Assembly (NCBI RefSeq): GCF_014653575.1
Contig: NZ_BNAQ01000002.1
Location: 1-64,000 of the forward strand
Source: Sphingomonas glacialis
GTDB lineage: Bacteria > Pseudomonadota > Alphaproteobacteria > Sphingomonadales > Sphingomonadaceae
Direction: 5' to 3'
DNA: 64,000 nt
Position 1 is the stretch's first letter; each line of letters begins with the position of its first letter. A model generated the notes under the pieces. The model saw nothing but the letters and a program-made list of their open reading frames with translations, searched no databases and had not been told where the DNA came from. The translations under genes and the position numbers were made by a program. This document shows, one piece after another, positions 17,335 through 26,214 of this stretch.

Positions 17335-18685
17335 TCGCCACCGTCATCCCATCGATCCGGATCGTCGGGACGTTGATCCCGTAGCGGAATTCGAGGTCGT
17401 TTGCTGGCGTCAGCTCGCGGAACATGTCCTTCAAATTGCCCGCGATCGTGAATTCCGCGACCGGCCCGGTGACGACGCCATTCTCGATCCGGAAACCCGC
17501 CGCACCGCGGCTATAGTCGCCCGTCACGCCGTTGACGCCCATCCCGATCAGCTCGGTGACGAGCACGCCGCTCACGATATCCTCGATCAGCGTCTCAGGC
17601 GGAAGGTCGCCCGCCGCCATATGGAGATTGCTCGTCGACACGCCCGGCGCCCCGCCGACACCGCGCGCGGCGTGCCCCGTCGGCTCGAGCCCCAATTGCC
17701 GCGCCGATGCGCTGTCGAGCAGCCAATTCTCGAGCATCCCCGCCTCGATGATCGCCATCGGCGACACCGGCAGCCCCTCGCCATCGAACGGCCGCGAGCG
17801 CAGCCCGTGCGGCAGATGCGGATCGTCGAGCACGGTGACGCCGCTCGAAAACACTTGCGTGCCGAGCGCATCGAGCAGGAAGCTCGTCTTGCGCGTGATC
17901 GCCTGGCCCGCAATCGCGCCGATCAGATGCCCGAGCAAGCTCGACCCGACGCGCGGATCGAACACCACGCTCATCGGACCGCTCGCGAGCCGCCCGGGAT
18001 TGACGCGCGCGACCGCACGGTTGCCCGCGCGCGTGCCGATCTCGGTCGGGTCCTCGAGCGCGCGGCGGTGGCGCTTCGAGCTATAGGCGTAATCGCGCAC
18101 CATCGCGCCGCCCTCGCCGGCGAGCACGCTCGCCGACAGCCCATAGCCGGTCGTGGCATAGGCCGCGGCGAAACCGTGGCTGGTGGCAAGCGCCCAGATC
18201 GAGCGCGCCGCGCTCGCCGATCCGCCTTCGCTGTTGGTGACGCCGGGGACCGCACGCGCGGCATCCTCCGCCGCTTGGGCCGCATCGCGCAACGCGGTCG
18301 GCGAGGCTTCCTCGCCGCCGTGCGCGAGATCGTCGAGATCGAGCAGCGGCGGCGCTCCGTGCATCAGCCGGTCGGCGGGGGCGAGCCCGGCCCAGGCGTC
18401 CTCGGGCGCCTCGCGCGCCATCGCCACCGCGCGCTCGACCAGCGCGGCGAGCGCATCGACCGACAGGTCCGAGGTCGAGACGCTCGCCGAGCGCTTGCCG
18501 ACGAACACGCGCAGGCCGAGCTCGGCGCTTTCCGATCGCCCGACATCCTCGAGCGCACCAAGCCGGACGGCCACATCGAGCGAGGTATCGGCGGCATAGA
18601 CCGCATCGGCCGCGTCGGCGCCCGCTGCCTTGGCACGAGTGACGATATCGGCGGCGCGATCGCGGGCTTGGTCTGGGGTCAGCAT
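17327..18685 (-). CDS. pmbA: TldD/PmbA family protein (TldE subunit)
   Basis: 452 residues from ATG at 18685, the first Met before the conserved helix LTPDQARDRAADIV. PmbA (TldE) joins TldD in a metalloprotease that degrades unfolded peptides and matures some ribosomal peptides; TldE itself lacks the zinc-binding site. The middle carries the family segment YDYS-like sites and the C-terminal GVNGVTGDYSRGAAGFRIEN. It is the first gene of the row pmbA-cysQ-cytochrome c. A tldD gene is not in the window. Confidence 0.88.
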   Translation of the reverse strand: MLTPDQARDRAADIVTRAKAAGADAADAVYAADTSLDVAVRLGALEDVGRSESAELGLRVFVGKRSASVSTSDLSVDALAALVERAVAMAREAPEDAWAGLAPADRLMHGAPPLLDLDDLAHGGEEASPTALRDAAQAAEDAARAVPGVTNSEGGSASAARSIWALATSHGFAAAYATTGYGLSASVLAGEGGAMVRDYAYSSKRHRRALEDPTEIGTRAGNRAVARVNPGRLASGPMSVVFDPRVGSSLLGHLIGAIAGQAITRKTSFLLDALGTQVFSSGVTVLDDPHLPHGLRSRPFDGEGLPVSPMAIIEAGMLENWLLDSASARQLGLEPTGHAARGVGGAPGVSTSNLHMAAGDLPPETLIEDIVSGVLVTELIGMGVNGVTGDYSRGAAGFRIENGVVTGPVAEFTIAGNLKDMFRELTPANDLEFRYGINVPTIRIDGMTVASG

Positions 18686-18730
18686 AGCTGCGGACTTAGG
18701 TGCGGGCGGCCACGCGTGCAACCTTCGCTG

Positions 18731-18766
18731 CTCCCCTCCCCTTCAGGGGAGGGGCTGGGGGTGGGG
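18731..18766. repeat. GC-rich palindrome (family C, short copy)
   Basis: CTCCCCTCCCCTTCAGGGGA and following bases form a strong hairpin, then a G-rich run. It resembles the paired element at 26104-26206. It lies in the space between ubiA and pmbA. Confidence 0.5.
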
Positions 18767-18841
18767 CAGCGCCGGAGCGGGCTCGATGCCCGCTCCGGCG
18801 CTTCGGACCGGGCGAAGCCTCCGCGGCACGACCCCACCCCC

Positions 18842-18867
18842 GTCATCCCCGCGAAAGCGAGGGTGAC
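18842..18867. repeat. REP-like palindrome (family B, single copy)
   Basis: GTCATCCCCGCGAAAGCGAG is followed by GGTGAC. It has the same hairpin as the elements at 14823, 27008 and 41675. It lies 10 bases past the ubiA stop and could end that transcript. Confidence 0.55.
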
Positions 18868-18876
18868 TGACGTAGG

Positions 18877-19809
18877 TCAATACGGCCACGGCGTCCCGAC
18901 GACGACGCACGCCAGAAACACCAGCAGCCCGGCAAACCGGTTCGAGCGAAACCGCCGCAACGCCCCCGCGCCATCGTCGGGCGCCAGCGTCGCCACCTGC
19001 CACACGAAATGCCCCGCCACCGGCAGCAACGCGACGAGCGCCAGCGCATCGGGCCGCAACACCCAGATCGCCGCCGCCCACAGCACCAGCGCCGCCGCAT
19101 AGAACAGCCCGACGCCCAGCCGCACCCGCCGCCCCATCCGCAGCGCCGACGATCGCACGCCGATCAGCGCATCGTCCTCACGGTCCTGCAGCGCATAGAT
19201 CGTGTCATAGCCGACCACCCAGCAGATCGACCCGGCATAGAGCAGCAGCCCCGGCGCGCTCAGTGCGCCCGTGACCTCGCTCCACCCCACCAGCGCCGCC
19301 CACGAAAAGACCAGCCCGAGCCAGATCTGCGGCCACCAGGTGATCCGCTTCATGAAGGGATAGGCGGCGACGGGCGCAAGGCTCGCCACCGCAACCACCG
19401 CTGCAGAGAGGCTGAGCTGCAGCAAGACGACCAGCCCGATCAAGCTGAGCAGCACCAGCCACACCCACGCCGCCTTGAGCGACACCGCCCCGCTCGCCAG
19501 CGGACGGCTGCGCGTGCGCGCGACTTGCCGGTCGAGATCGCGGTCGACGATATCGTTGAACACGCACCCCGCCCCGCGCATCGCGATGCTGCCGAGCAAC
19601 AGCCAGAGGATCAGTTCCCAGCGCGTCACCGCGCCGCCTGCGAGCGCCACACCCCACGCCCCCGGCCAGAACAACAGCCACCACCCGATCGGCCGGTCGA
19701 ACCGCGCGAGCAGCGCGAACGGCCGCGCGGCGGCAGGGAGCAGCCCGACGAGGCCGCGATGCTCGGTATCGGGGGTGAGGTCGGCGGGGAGGCGATCAGC
19801 GGAGGTCAT
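18877..19809 (-). CDS. ubiA: 4-hydroxybenzoate polyprenyltransferase
   Basis: 310 residues, an integral membrane protein with about eight or nine helices. It joins the polyprenyl tail to 4-hydroxybenzoate in ubiquinone synthesis. The first Asp-rich motif NDIVDRDLDRQVARTRSRPL (about 85-104) and the second YDTIYALQDREDD (about 200-212) bind the prenyl diphosphate through magnesium. Length and motifs are as expected. It appears as a single gene. Confidence 0.93.
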   Translation of the reverse strand: MTSADRLPADLTPDTEHRGLVGLLPAAARPFALLARFDRPIGWWLLFWPGAWGVALAGGAVTRWELILWLLLGSIAMRGAGCVFNDIVDRDLDRQVARTRSRPLASGAVSLKAAWVWLVLLSLIGLVVLLQLSLSAAVVAVASLAPVAAYPFMKRITWWPQIWLGLVFSWAALVGWSEVTGALSAPGLLLYAGSICWVVGYDTIYALQDREDDALIGVRSSALRMGRRVRLGVGLFYAAALVLWAAAIWVLRPDALALVALLPVAGHFVWQVATLAPDDGAGALRRFRSNRFAGLLVFLACVVVGTPWPY

Positions 19810-19962
19810 GGCACCCGCTCATACGCGCGCGGAAAGATTGCGGAAACGCTGTTGTGCGAAGGCTCGGTCCGCATACCGCGAGGGACAGCCGCCTCGACTT
19901 CGCCATGGTCGGCCGCGATACTGCGCCATCCCACTCCCGGACCGGACAAACAGGCGGACAGC

Positions 19963-20118
19963 ATGGTACATCTCTCCGTCGCGATCGGACGGTTCTTCGA
20001 AGCCTTGCTCTGGGCACTCGCGCGCGGCATCGGCGTGATGGCCGGCTGGGCGATCCTGGCGGCGCTGACGCTCGGCGTGGTGGCGCTCGGCGTGCGCGCG
20101 GTGTGGCGTCGGCGGTAA
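19963..20118 (+). CDS. Small one-helix membrane protein
   Basis: 51 residues, MVHLSVAIGRFFEALLWALA followed by a second hydrophobic stretch and an Arg-rich end (VRAVWRRR). This suggests one long or two short membrane helices with a cytoplasmic positive tail. GGCGGA precedes the ATG. Codon choice is GC-rich like the neighbours. I do not recognise a family, and a gene this short could be chance. Confidence 0.4.
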   Translation: MVHLSVAIGRFFEALLWALARGIGVMAGWAILAALTLGVVALGVRAVWRRR

Positions 20119-20305
20119 TCTCGGGCGAGACGTACTGGCCGCATGGGGCGTTTAGGCGACAAACAGCTTTTGCGCACACCCATTTAGAATGCGAACCTTC
20201 TAGGCTGCAAATTGAGGCTGATCTGCCTAAGATTGCTGGGATAAGGGGATAGGGTACCAGACAGCGGCTGTTGGTATTGCCTCTTAAAACGCTACGTTGG
20301 CCGGC

Positions 20306-21415
20306 ATGAGGATAGATGCGATAGACGACAGCACGCGGGCAGCGATCCTGCGCCTGACAATGGCCGAGAGGGAATGCCTAAAACGCTGTCTGAACCATCA
20401 GACGGCGAAGCAAATGGCGATCGATCTTGGTATCTCTCCTCACGCTGTGGAGAAGCGGTTGAAGATGGCCCGCGCCAAGCTCGGCCTGTCCTCGTCGCTC
20501 GAAGCTGCGAAGCTCGTAGCGTCATTAGAGCAGTACGGTCGGCTGGGACCCGACTCGTCGGAGCTTCCGCCGGGGGATGTCGGGCCAGATGAAGGCGGCT
20601 CCGATGCCACCCCAGGAAACGCGACAGCGTGGATGCGGCGGCACCTCACATATGTCGTCTCGGGAGCAGTTCTCATGAGCTTTTTCGCAGCAGCAGCAGC
20701 CTTAATGTTTTGGGCGCAGTCGTCCGGTGCCATTGCTGGGCAGGCAGGCCCGTCAACTGGAGTTCCGATAGCAGCGCGCGCAGAACCCAATTCGGTGCAG
20801 GCTGCCGACACCGAGGCTGCTTTGAGGCGCCTGGTCGCGGGGCTGGCGAGCGGCGCTCCCGACTATGAAAAGCTCTCACCGCACTTCGCCGAGGTCGTCC
20901 GTGGCGATCTGCCCATGACCCATCCGATGTTCAAATCGCTCGGTGCGCTGAAGTCGGTAACGTTTCGCGAGCGTGGCCCGCAGGGCGACGACGCTTACGA
21001 TCTGGTGTTCGCAAACGGCGCAGTGCTCATGTCGGCGGCGCTCGACGCCGACGGCAGGATGGTCGGGGGCCTTCTCCAACCGATTGGCAAAGGCCCCGCC
21101 AACACGGTGCAGAATCCTGGTACCGAGGCCGCGGTCCGGCGCCTCGTCGCCGGTCTGGCGAGAGGCGCCCCCGACTATGACAAGCTCGCTCCCCGGTTCG
21201 CCGACCTCGTACGCGGGGATCTCCCCATGACGCATCCCATGTTCAAATCGCTCGGCGCGCTGAAGTCGGTGACGTTTCGCGAGCGGGGCCCGCGGGGCGA
21301 CGACGCCTACGATCTGGTATTCGCCAACGGTGCGGTGTTGATGTCGGCGGCACTCGACGCCGACGGCAGGATGACCGGGGGCATTCTTAGACCCGCGAGA
21401 CCGCCCGAGCGGTAA
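20306..21415 (+). CDS. LuxR-type HTH membrane protein with duplicated extracytoplasmic domain
   Basis: 369 residues. N-terminal LuxR/GerE-like helix-turn-helix (about 14-60; TMAERECLKRCLNHQTAKQM then LGISPHAVEKRLKMARAKLG). A linker precedes one membrane helix (about 113-137). Outside the membrane are two copies of a 91-residue domain (169-259 and 273-363), identical at 80 of 91 positions by eye. Each contains the GALKSVTFRERGP and YDLVFANGAVLMSAALDADG pattern, seen also as a tail domain in sphingomonad beta-lactamase-like hydrolases. The build suggests a sensor that controls transcription from the membrane. The target genes and the signal are unknown. The start is ATG at 20306; a TTG lies three codons upstream. 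Confidence 0.75.
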   Translation: MRIDAIDDSTRAAILRLTMAERECLKRCLNHQTAKQMAIDLGISPHAVEKRLKMARAKLGLSSSLEAAKLVASLEQYGRLGPDSSELPPGDVGPDEGGSDATPGNATAWMRRHLTYVVSGAVLMSFFAAAAALMFWAQSSGAIAGQAGPSTGVPIAARAEPNSVQAADTEAALRRLVAGLASGAPDYEKLSPHFAEVVRGDLPMTHPMFKSLGALKSVTFRERGPQGDDAYDLVFANGAVLMSAALDADGRMVGGLLQPIGKGPANTVQNPGTEAAVRRLVAGLARGAPDYDKLAPRFADLVRGDLPMTHPMFKSLGALKSVTFRERGPRGDDAYDLVFANGAVLMSAALDADGRMTGGILRPARPPER

Positions 21416-21612
21416 CGGTGGAGCGAGGTTTGCTGTTCTACCTTCAGCAGCCCTGCTCTCTTAGATCTTCAAGCCTGCGCGACTGCATTGCCGCAAAAAC
21501 GGAATCGATCGCTGATGTAGACACCCGTCTTCGGGTCAATCGAGCCAAGCGCCACCCCACGCGCCCGGCAATCCCTCTAGCAAACCACCCCCCGACCCCC
21601 TACCACGCCGCC

Positions 21613-22353
21613 ATGCCCGCTACCCCCGCCTGGCCCCCGCAATCGACCCCGCGCCTGTTCGTCGAGACCCCGCTGGGCGTAGGCCCGCTGCGCATCGACG
21701 GGCCGCAGGCGCATTATCTCGGCGCCGTGATGCGGATGAAGCCCGGCGATCCGGTCAAGCTGTTCGACGGCCATTCGGGCGAATGGCTCGGCGTCGCGGC
21801 GAGCGTCGCCAAGCGCGAGCTGATGCTCGACGTCACCGCGCAGCTCCGCGAGCCCGAGAGCGTGCCCGATTTGTGGCTCTGCGCGGCGCTGATCAAGAAA
21901 GGCCGGATCGACTGGGTCGCCGAGAAGGCGTGCGAGCTCGGCGTCGCGCGGCTCATCCCCGTGCTGACGCGGCGCACCGTGGTCGACCGTCTGAACGGCG
22001 AGCGCTTGCGTGCGCACATGATCGAGGCGGCCGAGCAATGCGGGCGCACCGCGGTGCCAGAGCTCGCCGAGCCGGTGAAGCTCACCGCCTTGCTGCGCGA
22101 TTGGCCGCAGGGCCGCGCGCTGTTCTTCGCCGACGAGACCGGCGGCGCGCCTGCGCTCGAGGCGATGCGCGGCGCACCCGCCTCGGCCGCGATCCTGATC
22201 GGACCCGAGGGCGGCTTCGACGAGGACGAGCGCGCGGCGATCCGCGCGGTGCCGGGCGCGGTTGCGATCGGGCTCGGTCCGCGGATCCTGCGCGCCGACA
22301 CCGCTGCGGCGGCGGCGGTCGCGATCTGGATGGCATCCCGAGGGGATTGGTAG
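21613..22353 (+). CDS. rsmE: 16S rRNA (uracil(1498)-N3)-methyltransferase
   Basis: 246 residues, the usual RsmE length. It methylates U1498 of 16S rRNA using SAM. The C-terminal SPOUT knot shows ILIGPEGGFDEDE (about 196-208) and GLGPRILRADTAAAAA (about 221-236). The N-terminal PUA-like part has HYLGAVMRMKPGD. The start is ATG at 21613; longer frames run into unconserved sequence. gshA follows 50 bases later, the common alphaproteobacterial order. Confidence 0.93.
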   Translation: MPATPAWPPQSTPRLFVETPLGVGPLRIDGPQAHYLGAVMRMKPGDPVKLFDGHSGEWLGVAASVAKRELMLDVTAQLREPESVPDLWLCAALIKKGRIDWVAEKACELGVARLIPVLTRRTVVDRLNGERLRAHMIEAAEQCGRTAVPELAEPVKLTALLRDWPQGRALFFADETGGAPALEAMRGAPASAAILIGPEGGFDEDERAAIRAVPGAVAIGLGPRILRADTAAAAAVAIWMASRGDW

Positions 22354-22403
22354 TCATTCGAAACCTGCTGGCGGGCGGGCCATCGCAGCGCTAAGGCGCG
22401 AGC

Positions 22404-23777
22404 ATGACAACGCGCCCAGACACCATCAAACGCTCGCCCTTGATCGAATCGCGCGACCAGCTCGTCGCTAGCTTCGCGCGCGGCGAAAAGCCCGCCGACC
22501 GTTGGCGCATCGGCACCGAGCATGAGAAGTTCGTCTATGCCGACAGCGACCATCACGCGCCGAGCTACACCGAACAGGGCGGCATCCGCGACCTGCTGAA
22601 GGCGCTCGAAGAATTCGGCTGGGCGCCGGTCACCGAAGGCGGCAACGTCATCGCGATGACGGGCAGCGACGGCTCGATCAGCCTCGAACCCGCCGGCCAG
22701 TTCGAGCTGTCGGGCGCGCCGCTCGAAAACCTCCACCAGACCTGCGCCGAAACGGGGCGGCATCTCGAACAGGTCAAGGCGATCGGCGAGAAGTTCGGGA
22801 TCGGCTTCCTCGGCCTGGGCATGTGGCCCGACAAGACGCGCGCCGAGCTGCCGATCATGCCCAAGGGGCGCTATGCGATCATGCTGCGCCACATGCCGCG
22901 CGTCGGCTCGATGGGGCTCGACATGATGCTGCGCACCTGCACGATCCAGGTGAACCTCGATTACGCGTCCGAAGCCGATATGGTGCAGAAGCTCCGCGTC
23001 GGCCTCGCGCTCCAGCCGCTCGCGACGGCGCTCTTCGCCAACTCGCCCTTCACCGAGGGCAAGCCCAACGGCATGCTGTCGTATCGCAGCCACATCTGGT
23101 CGGACACCGATCCGGCGCGCACCGGCATGCTGCCGTTCGTGTTCGAGGACGGCTTCGGCTATGATCGCTACACCGACTATGCGCTCGATGTGCCGATGTA
23201 CTTCGTCTACCGCGACGGGAAATATATCGACGCCGCGGGCCTGTCGTTCCGCGACTTCCTGAAGGGCGAGCTGTCGGTGCTCCCGGGCGAAAAGCCGACC
23301 CTCGACGACTGGACCGACCATCTCTCGACCGCCTTCCCCGAGGTGCGGCTCAAGACCTTCCTCGAGATGCGCGGCGCCGATGGCGGGCCGTGGAACAAGA
23401 TCTGCGCGCTGCCGGCGCTGTGGGTCGGGCTGCTCTACGATCAGGGTGCGCTCGATGCGGCGTGGGATCTGGTCAAGGACTGGACGATCGACGAGCGCCA
23501 GGCGCTGCGCGATGCGGTACCCAAGATGGGGCTCGATGCGCCGGTGGCTGGCGGGCGCACGCTGCGCGACATTGCGGGCCAGGTCGTCGACATTTCGAGC
23601 GCGGGCCTGAGCGCGCGCGCGCGGCTCGACGCGGGCGGCAGCAACGAGACGGGCTTCCTCGATCCGCTGCGCGAGATCGTCCGCAGCGGCAAGGTGCCGG
23701 CGCAGGTGCTGCTCGACAAATATCACGGCGTCTGGGGCGGCGACATCTCGAAGGTCTACGACGAGCTGCGGTTCTGA
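22404..23777 (+). CDS. gshA: Glutamate--cysteine ligase
   Basis: 457 residues of the plant/alphaproteobacterial-type ligase. It joins glutamate and cysteine with ATP, the first step of glutathione synthesis, in the cytoplasm. Marks: RIGTEHEKFVY (about 34-44), GNVIAMTGSDGSISLEPAGQ (about 80-99) and MLRTCTIQVNLDY (about 175-187). Together with rsmE it may be one transcript. It ends at a strong hairpin (23784-23821) shared with the converging next gene. Confidence 0.94.
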   Translation: MTTRPDTIKRSPLIESRDQLVASFARGEKPADRWRIGTEHEKFVYADSDHHAPSYTEQGGIRDLLKALEEFGWAPVTEGGNVIAMTGSDGSISLEPAGQFELSGAPLENLHQTCAETGRHLEQVKAIGEKFGIGFLGLGMWPDKTRAELPIMPKGRYAIMLRHMPRVGSMGLDMMLRTCTIQVNLDYASEADMVQKLRVGLALQPLATALFANSPFTEGKPNGMLSYRSHIWSDTDPARTGMLPFVFEDGFGYDRYTDYALDVPMYFVYRDGKYIDAAGLSFRDFLKGELSVLPGEKPTLDDWTDHLSTAFPEVRLKTFLEMRGADGGPWNKICALPALWVGLLYDQGALDAAWDLVKDWTIDERQALRDAVPKMGLDAPVAGGRTLRDIAGQVVDISSAGLSARARLDAGGSNETGFLDPLREIVRSGKVPAQVLLDKYHGVWGGDISKVYDELRF

Positions 23778-23783
23778 TCTTGC

Positions 23784-23821
23784 GTCGCCCCGGCGGAGGC
23801 CGGGGCCGCCGCCGGGGCGAC
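23784..23821. terminator. Palindrome between converging genes
   Basis: A 38-base perfect-ended palindrome from GTCGCCCCGG to CCGGGGCGAC, with an inner CCCCGGCGGAGGCCGGGG hairpin. It sits between the stops of gshA and the converging membrane methyltransferase. No T-run is present, so its terminator role is inferred from position and strength. Its ends resemble family A repeats. Confidence 0.5.
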
Positions 23822-23823
23822 GA

Positions 23824-25131
23824 CTATTTGCGACCCGTCACCCAGCCAAAAAACCGCGGCACCGCGCCATTGCGTGCCATCCATTGCGTGTAGACCTGGT
23901 AATCCGGGTCCATCCCGAGATGCCGCTCCTCGGTCCTGGCGCGCCAGTAATACACCCCGCTTACCACCCCCATCAGGATCGTCGCCCGCGCCGCGTCGAC
24001 GAACGACCCCGTCGTCAGGACCGGGATCGTCGAGATCCACCAGAACAAATTCTTCGACAGATAGGCCGGATGCCGCGAGAAGGCATACGGCCCGTGCGTC
24101 AGGATCCCGCGATTGGTAAGGTTCGAGAAGCGGAAGCCGAACGCCACCGTCGCCCAGGCATAGATCGCGGTGAGGCCGATCAGCACCACGCCAATCGGAA
24201 TGAGGATCGCGGGATGCCCGGCGAACCAGGTCGACCAGCCGTCGGCGCCATAGGTGCCGGGATGATAATCGAGCGGCCCGTTATCGGCCATCAACGTGAA
24301 CGGCGGATAGCAAATCAGCGCCGCCATCCATGCCGCGGCGAACGGGTTGGCGCTGCGGATATGCGAATCGAGCGGGCGGAACGTCAGGATATAGCCCGCC
24401 GTCGCGAACGCACAGTCGATCACGAACATGAAGCCGATCAGCCAATTGGCGAGCGCGACCGGATTATGCAGCACCTCCGAGACATTGCCGCGGATGAAGC
24501 CGGCAAAGCCGGGCGGCACCACCGCGAGCATGAAGGCGAGGAAGAACGCCTTCACGCCCCAGCTGCGCAGATGGTTGTAGATCGCCTCGCGGTCGATCGG
24601 CTCGTCTAGGCCCATCAGCCATGCGCCGAGCGCCCAGCAACCGTCCTTGGGCTGTTCGAGCCGACGATCGAGCCATGGGATGTAGACGATCGAACCGAGA
24701 AACACCACCGGCGCGGCGATGCCGAAGCACTGCATCGCAAACGGAAAGCCGCCCCATTGGTAGCTCCAATAGAAACGCCCGGTGCCATAGATCAGCGCAA
24801 TTCCGGCCCAAGTCAGCCACAGCCCGGCAAGCTTGGTCAGCGACAGGTCCAGCGTCTCGCGCCACGGCTTCGGCGCGGACCAGTCGATCCCGGTCGAAGC
24901 GCGGCGATGCACCTTGTCGACCAGCACCGCCCATACCACCATCGGCAGCGCGCACGCCGCAATATTGACGAGCGCAGCATAGGGGCCGTCCATCCCGACA
25001 GTGCGCGCGACCGCCACCCAGGCGAACAGCCCGACCAGCCCGGCGAGCCCGCAGCCGGTGCTCACCGCCGAGGCCGGTCGCGGATCGGCGGCGCGCGCAG
25101 CGCGCGCGAGGGCGGTGTCGTGGAACATCAC
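23824..25131 (-). CDS. Isoprenylcysteine carboxyl methyltransferase-like membrane protein
   Basis: 435 residues with about nine or ten membrane helices. The C-terminus has the PEMT/ICMT pattern: LTHGPYAFSRHPAYLSKNLF (about 348-367) and RTEERHLGMDPDYQVYTQWM (about 400-419), which bind SAM and a lipid-like substrate. The N-terminal 300 residues are an extra membrane region not found in short ICMT proteins. Bacterial members methylate unknown lipids or quinone-like compounds. Substrate unknown. Confidence 0.72.
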   Translation of the reverse strand: MMFHDTALARAARAADPRPASAVSTGCGLAGLVGLFAWVAVARTVGMDGPYAALVNIAACALPMVVWAVLVDKVHRRASTGIDWSAPKPWRETLDLSLTKLAGLWLTWAGIALIYGTGRFYWSYQWGGFPFAMQCFGIAAPVVFLGSIVYIPWLDRRLEQPKDGCWALGAWLMGLDEPIDREAIYNHLRSWGVKAFFLAFMLAVVPPGFAGFIRGNVSEVLHNPVALANWLIGFMFVIDCAFATAGYILTFRPLDSHIRSANPFAAAWMAALICYPPFTLMADNGPLDYHPGTYGADGWSTWFAGHPAILIPIGVVLIGLTAIYAWATVAFGFRFSNLTNRGILTHGPYAFSRHPAYLSKNLFWWISTIPVLTTGSFVDAARATILMGVVSGVYYWRARTEERHLGMDPDYQVYTQWMARNGAVPRFFGWVTGRK

Positions 25132-25201
25132 CGCCTTGGGTAACAGCCAAGGGTTAGAAGCGGGTTAAGGATCATCGCGCGTCCGCCCCGCTCCCATTCG
25201 G

Positions 25202-26080
25202 TCAGCCGCGCAACATACGGATGATCGCGGAAAAATCGAGCCCACCCTGCCCGTCGTCGGCGAAGCGCTGGTAGAGTTCGGCCGCCTTCGCACCCATCGG
25301 TGTGTCCGCGCCGGTATCGCCTGCCGCGGCAGCGGCGAGTTTCAGGTCCTTGAGCATCAGCGCGGTCGCGAAGCCGCCCTGATAGTCATGGTCGGCGGGC
25401 GTATCGGGGCCGACGCCGGGGACCGGGCAATAGCTCGTCATCGACCAGCTCTGCCCCGAGGCGACGCTCGAAATGTCGTAGAAGGTCTGCGGGTCGAGCC
25501 CGAGCTTCTCGGCGAGCAGGAACGCCTCGCACGTCGCCACCATGGTCGCGCCGAGCAGCATGTTGTTGGCGATCTTGGCGGCCTGGCCGGTGCCGTTGGC
25601 GCCGGCGTGGATGACGGCCTTGCCCATCGCTGCAAGGATCGGCTGCGCGCGTGCGAAAGCTTCCGCACTGCCGCCGACCATGAAGGTCAGCGTACCGCCA
25701 TTGGCCGCGCCGATCCCGCCCGAGACGGGGGCGTCGACGGCGGTGAGGCCCTTGGCCTGCGCTGCCTCGGCGACGCGCTTGGCGGTGGCGACGTCGATCG
25801 TCGAGCAGTCGATCAGCAGCGTGGGCGGGGCGACGTTGGCGGCGAAGAGCTCGGCATAGACGGCTTCGACATGCGTGCCGGCGGGCAGCATCGTGACGAT
25901 CGCCTCGGCGCCGTCGGCCGCCTCTGCGGCGGAAGCGACGGGCAGGCAGCCAGCGGCCTTGGCGCGGTCGAGTGCCTCTGCCGACAGGTCGAAGGCGCGG
26001 ACGTCGTGGCCGGCCTTGGCGAGGTTCGCGGCCATCCCGCCGCCCATGTTGCCGAGGCCGATGAAAGCGATGCGTGTCAT
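25202..26080 (-). CDS. mmsB: 3-hydroxyisobutyrate dehydrogenase
   Basis: 292 residues from ATG at 26080, preceded by GGAGAGA. It oxidises 3-hydroxyisobutyrate to methylmalonate semialdehyde with NAD, a late valine step. NAD-binding IAFIGLGNMGGGMAANLAKA (about 4-23), the substrate motif DAPVSGGIGAANGGTLTFMV (about 120-139) and catalytic Lys in GQAAKIANN are present. It is the last gene of the valine row and is separated from the enoyl-CoA hydratase by a repeat pair. Confidence 0.92.
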   Translation of the reverse strand: MTRIAFIGLGNMGGGMAANLAKAGHDVRAFDLSAEALDRAKAAGCLPVASAAEAADGAEAIVTMLPAGTHVEAVYAELFAANVAPPTLLIDCSTIDVATAKRVAEAAQAKGLTAVDAPVSGGIGAANGGTLTFMVGGSAEAFARAQPILAAMGKAVIHAGANGTGQAAKIANNMLLGATMVATCEAFLLAEKLGLDPQTFYDISSVASGQSWSMTSYCPVPGVGPDTPADHDYQGGFATALMLKDLKLAAAAAGDTGADTPMGAKAAELYQRFADDGQGGLDFSAIIRMLRG

Positions 26081-26103
26081 TTTTCTCTCCTGCTTCTTCT
26101 TAC

Positions 26104-26206
26104 TCCCCTCCCGCCTGCGGGAGGGGTTGGGGGAGGGCAGTGCCGCCGCGAGGCGCTGGGTTTGTGGCACGCCCCTCCCCTAGCCCCTCCCGCAAGCGGG
26201 AGGGGG
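26104..26206. repeat. Inverted-pair palindromic element (family C)
   Basis: Two hairpins face each other: CTCCCCTCCCGCCTGCGGGA at the left and CCCCTCCCGCAAGCGGGAGG at the right, about 100 bases overall. It lies between the enoyl-CoA hydratase and mmsB inside a gene row. Confidence 0.65.
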
Positions 26207-26214
26207 ATTTTGGG

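Noticed and set aside
17066..19102. Long plus-strand frame opposite pmbA and ubiA
   Set aside because: No family pattern; composition is that of an antisense frame in high-GC DNA.
21714..23726. Long minus-strand frame opposite rsmE and gshA
   Set aside because: rsmE and gshA carry clear motifs on the plus strand; this is their reverse shadow.
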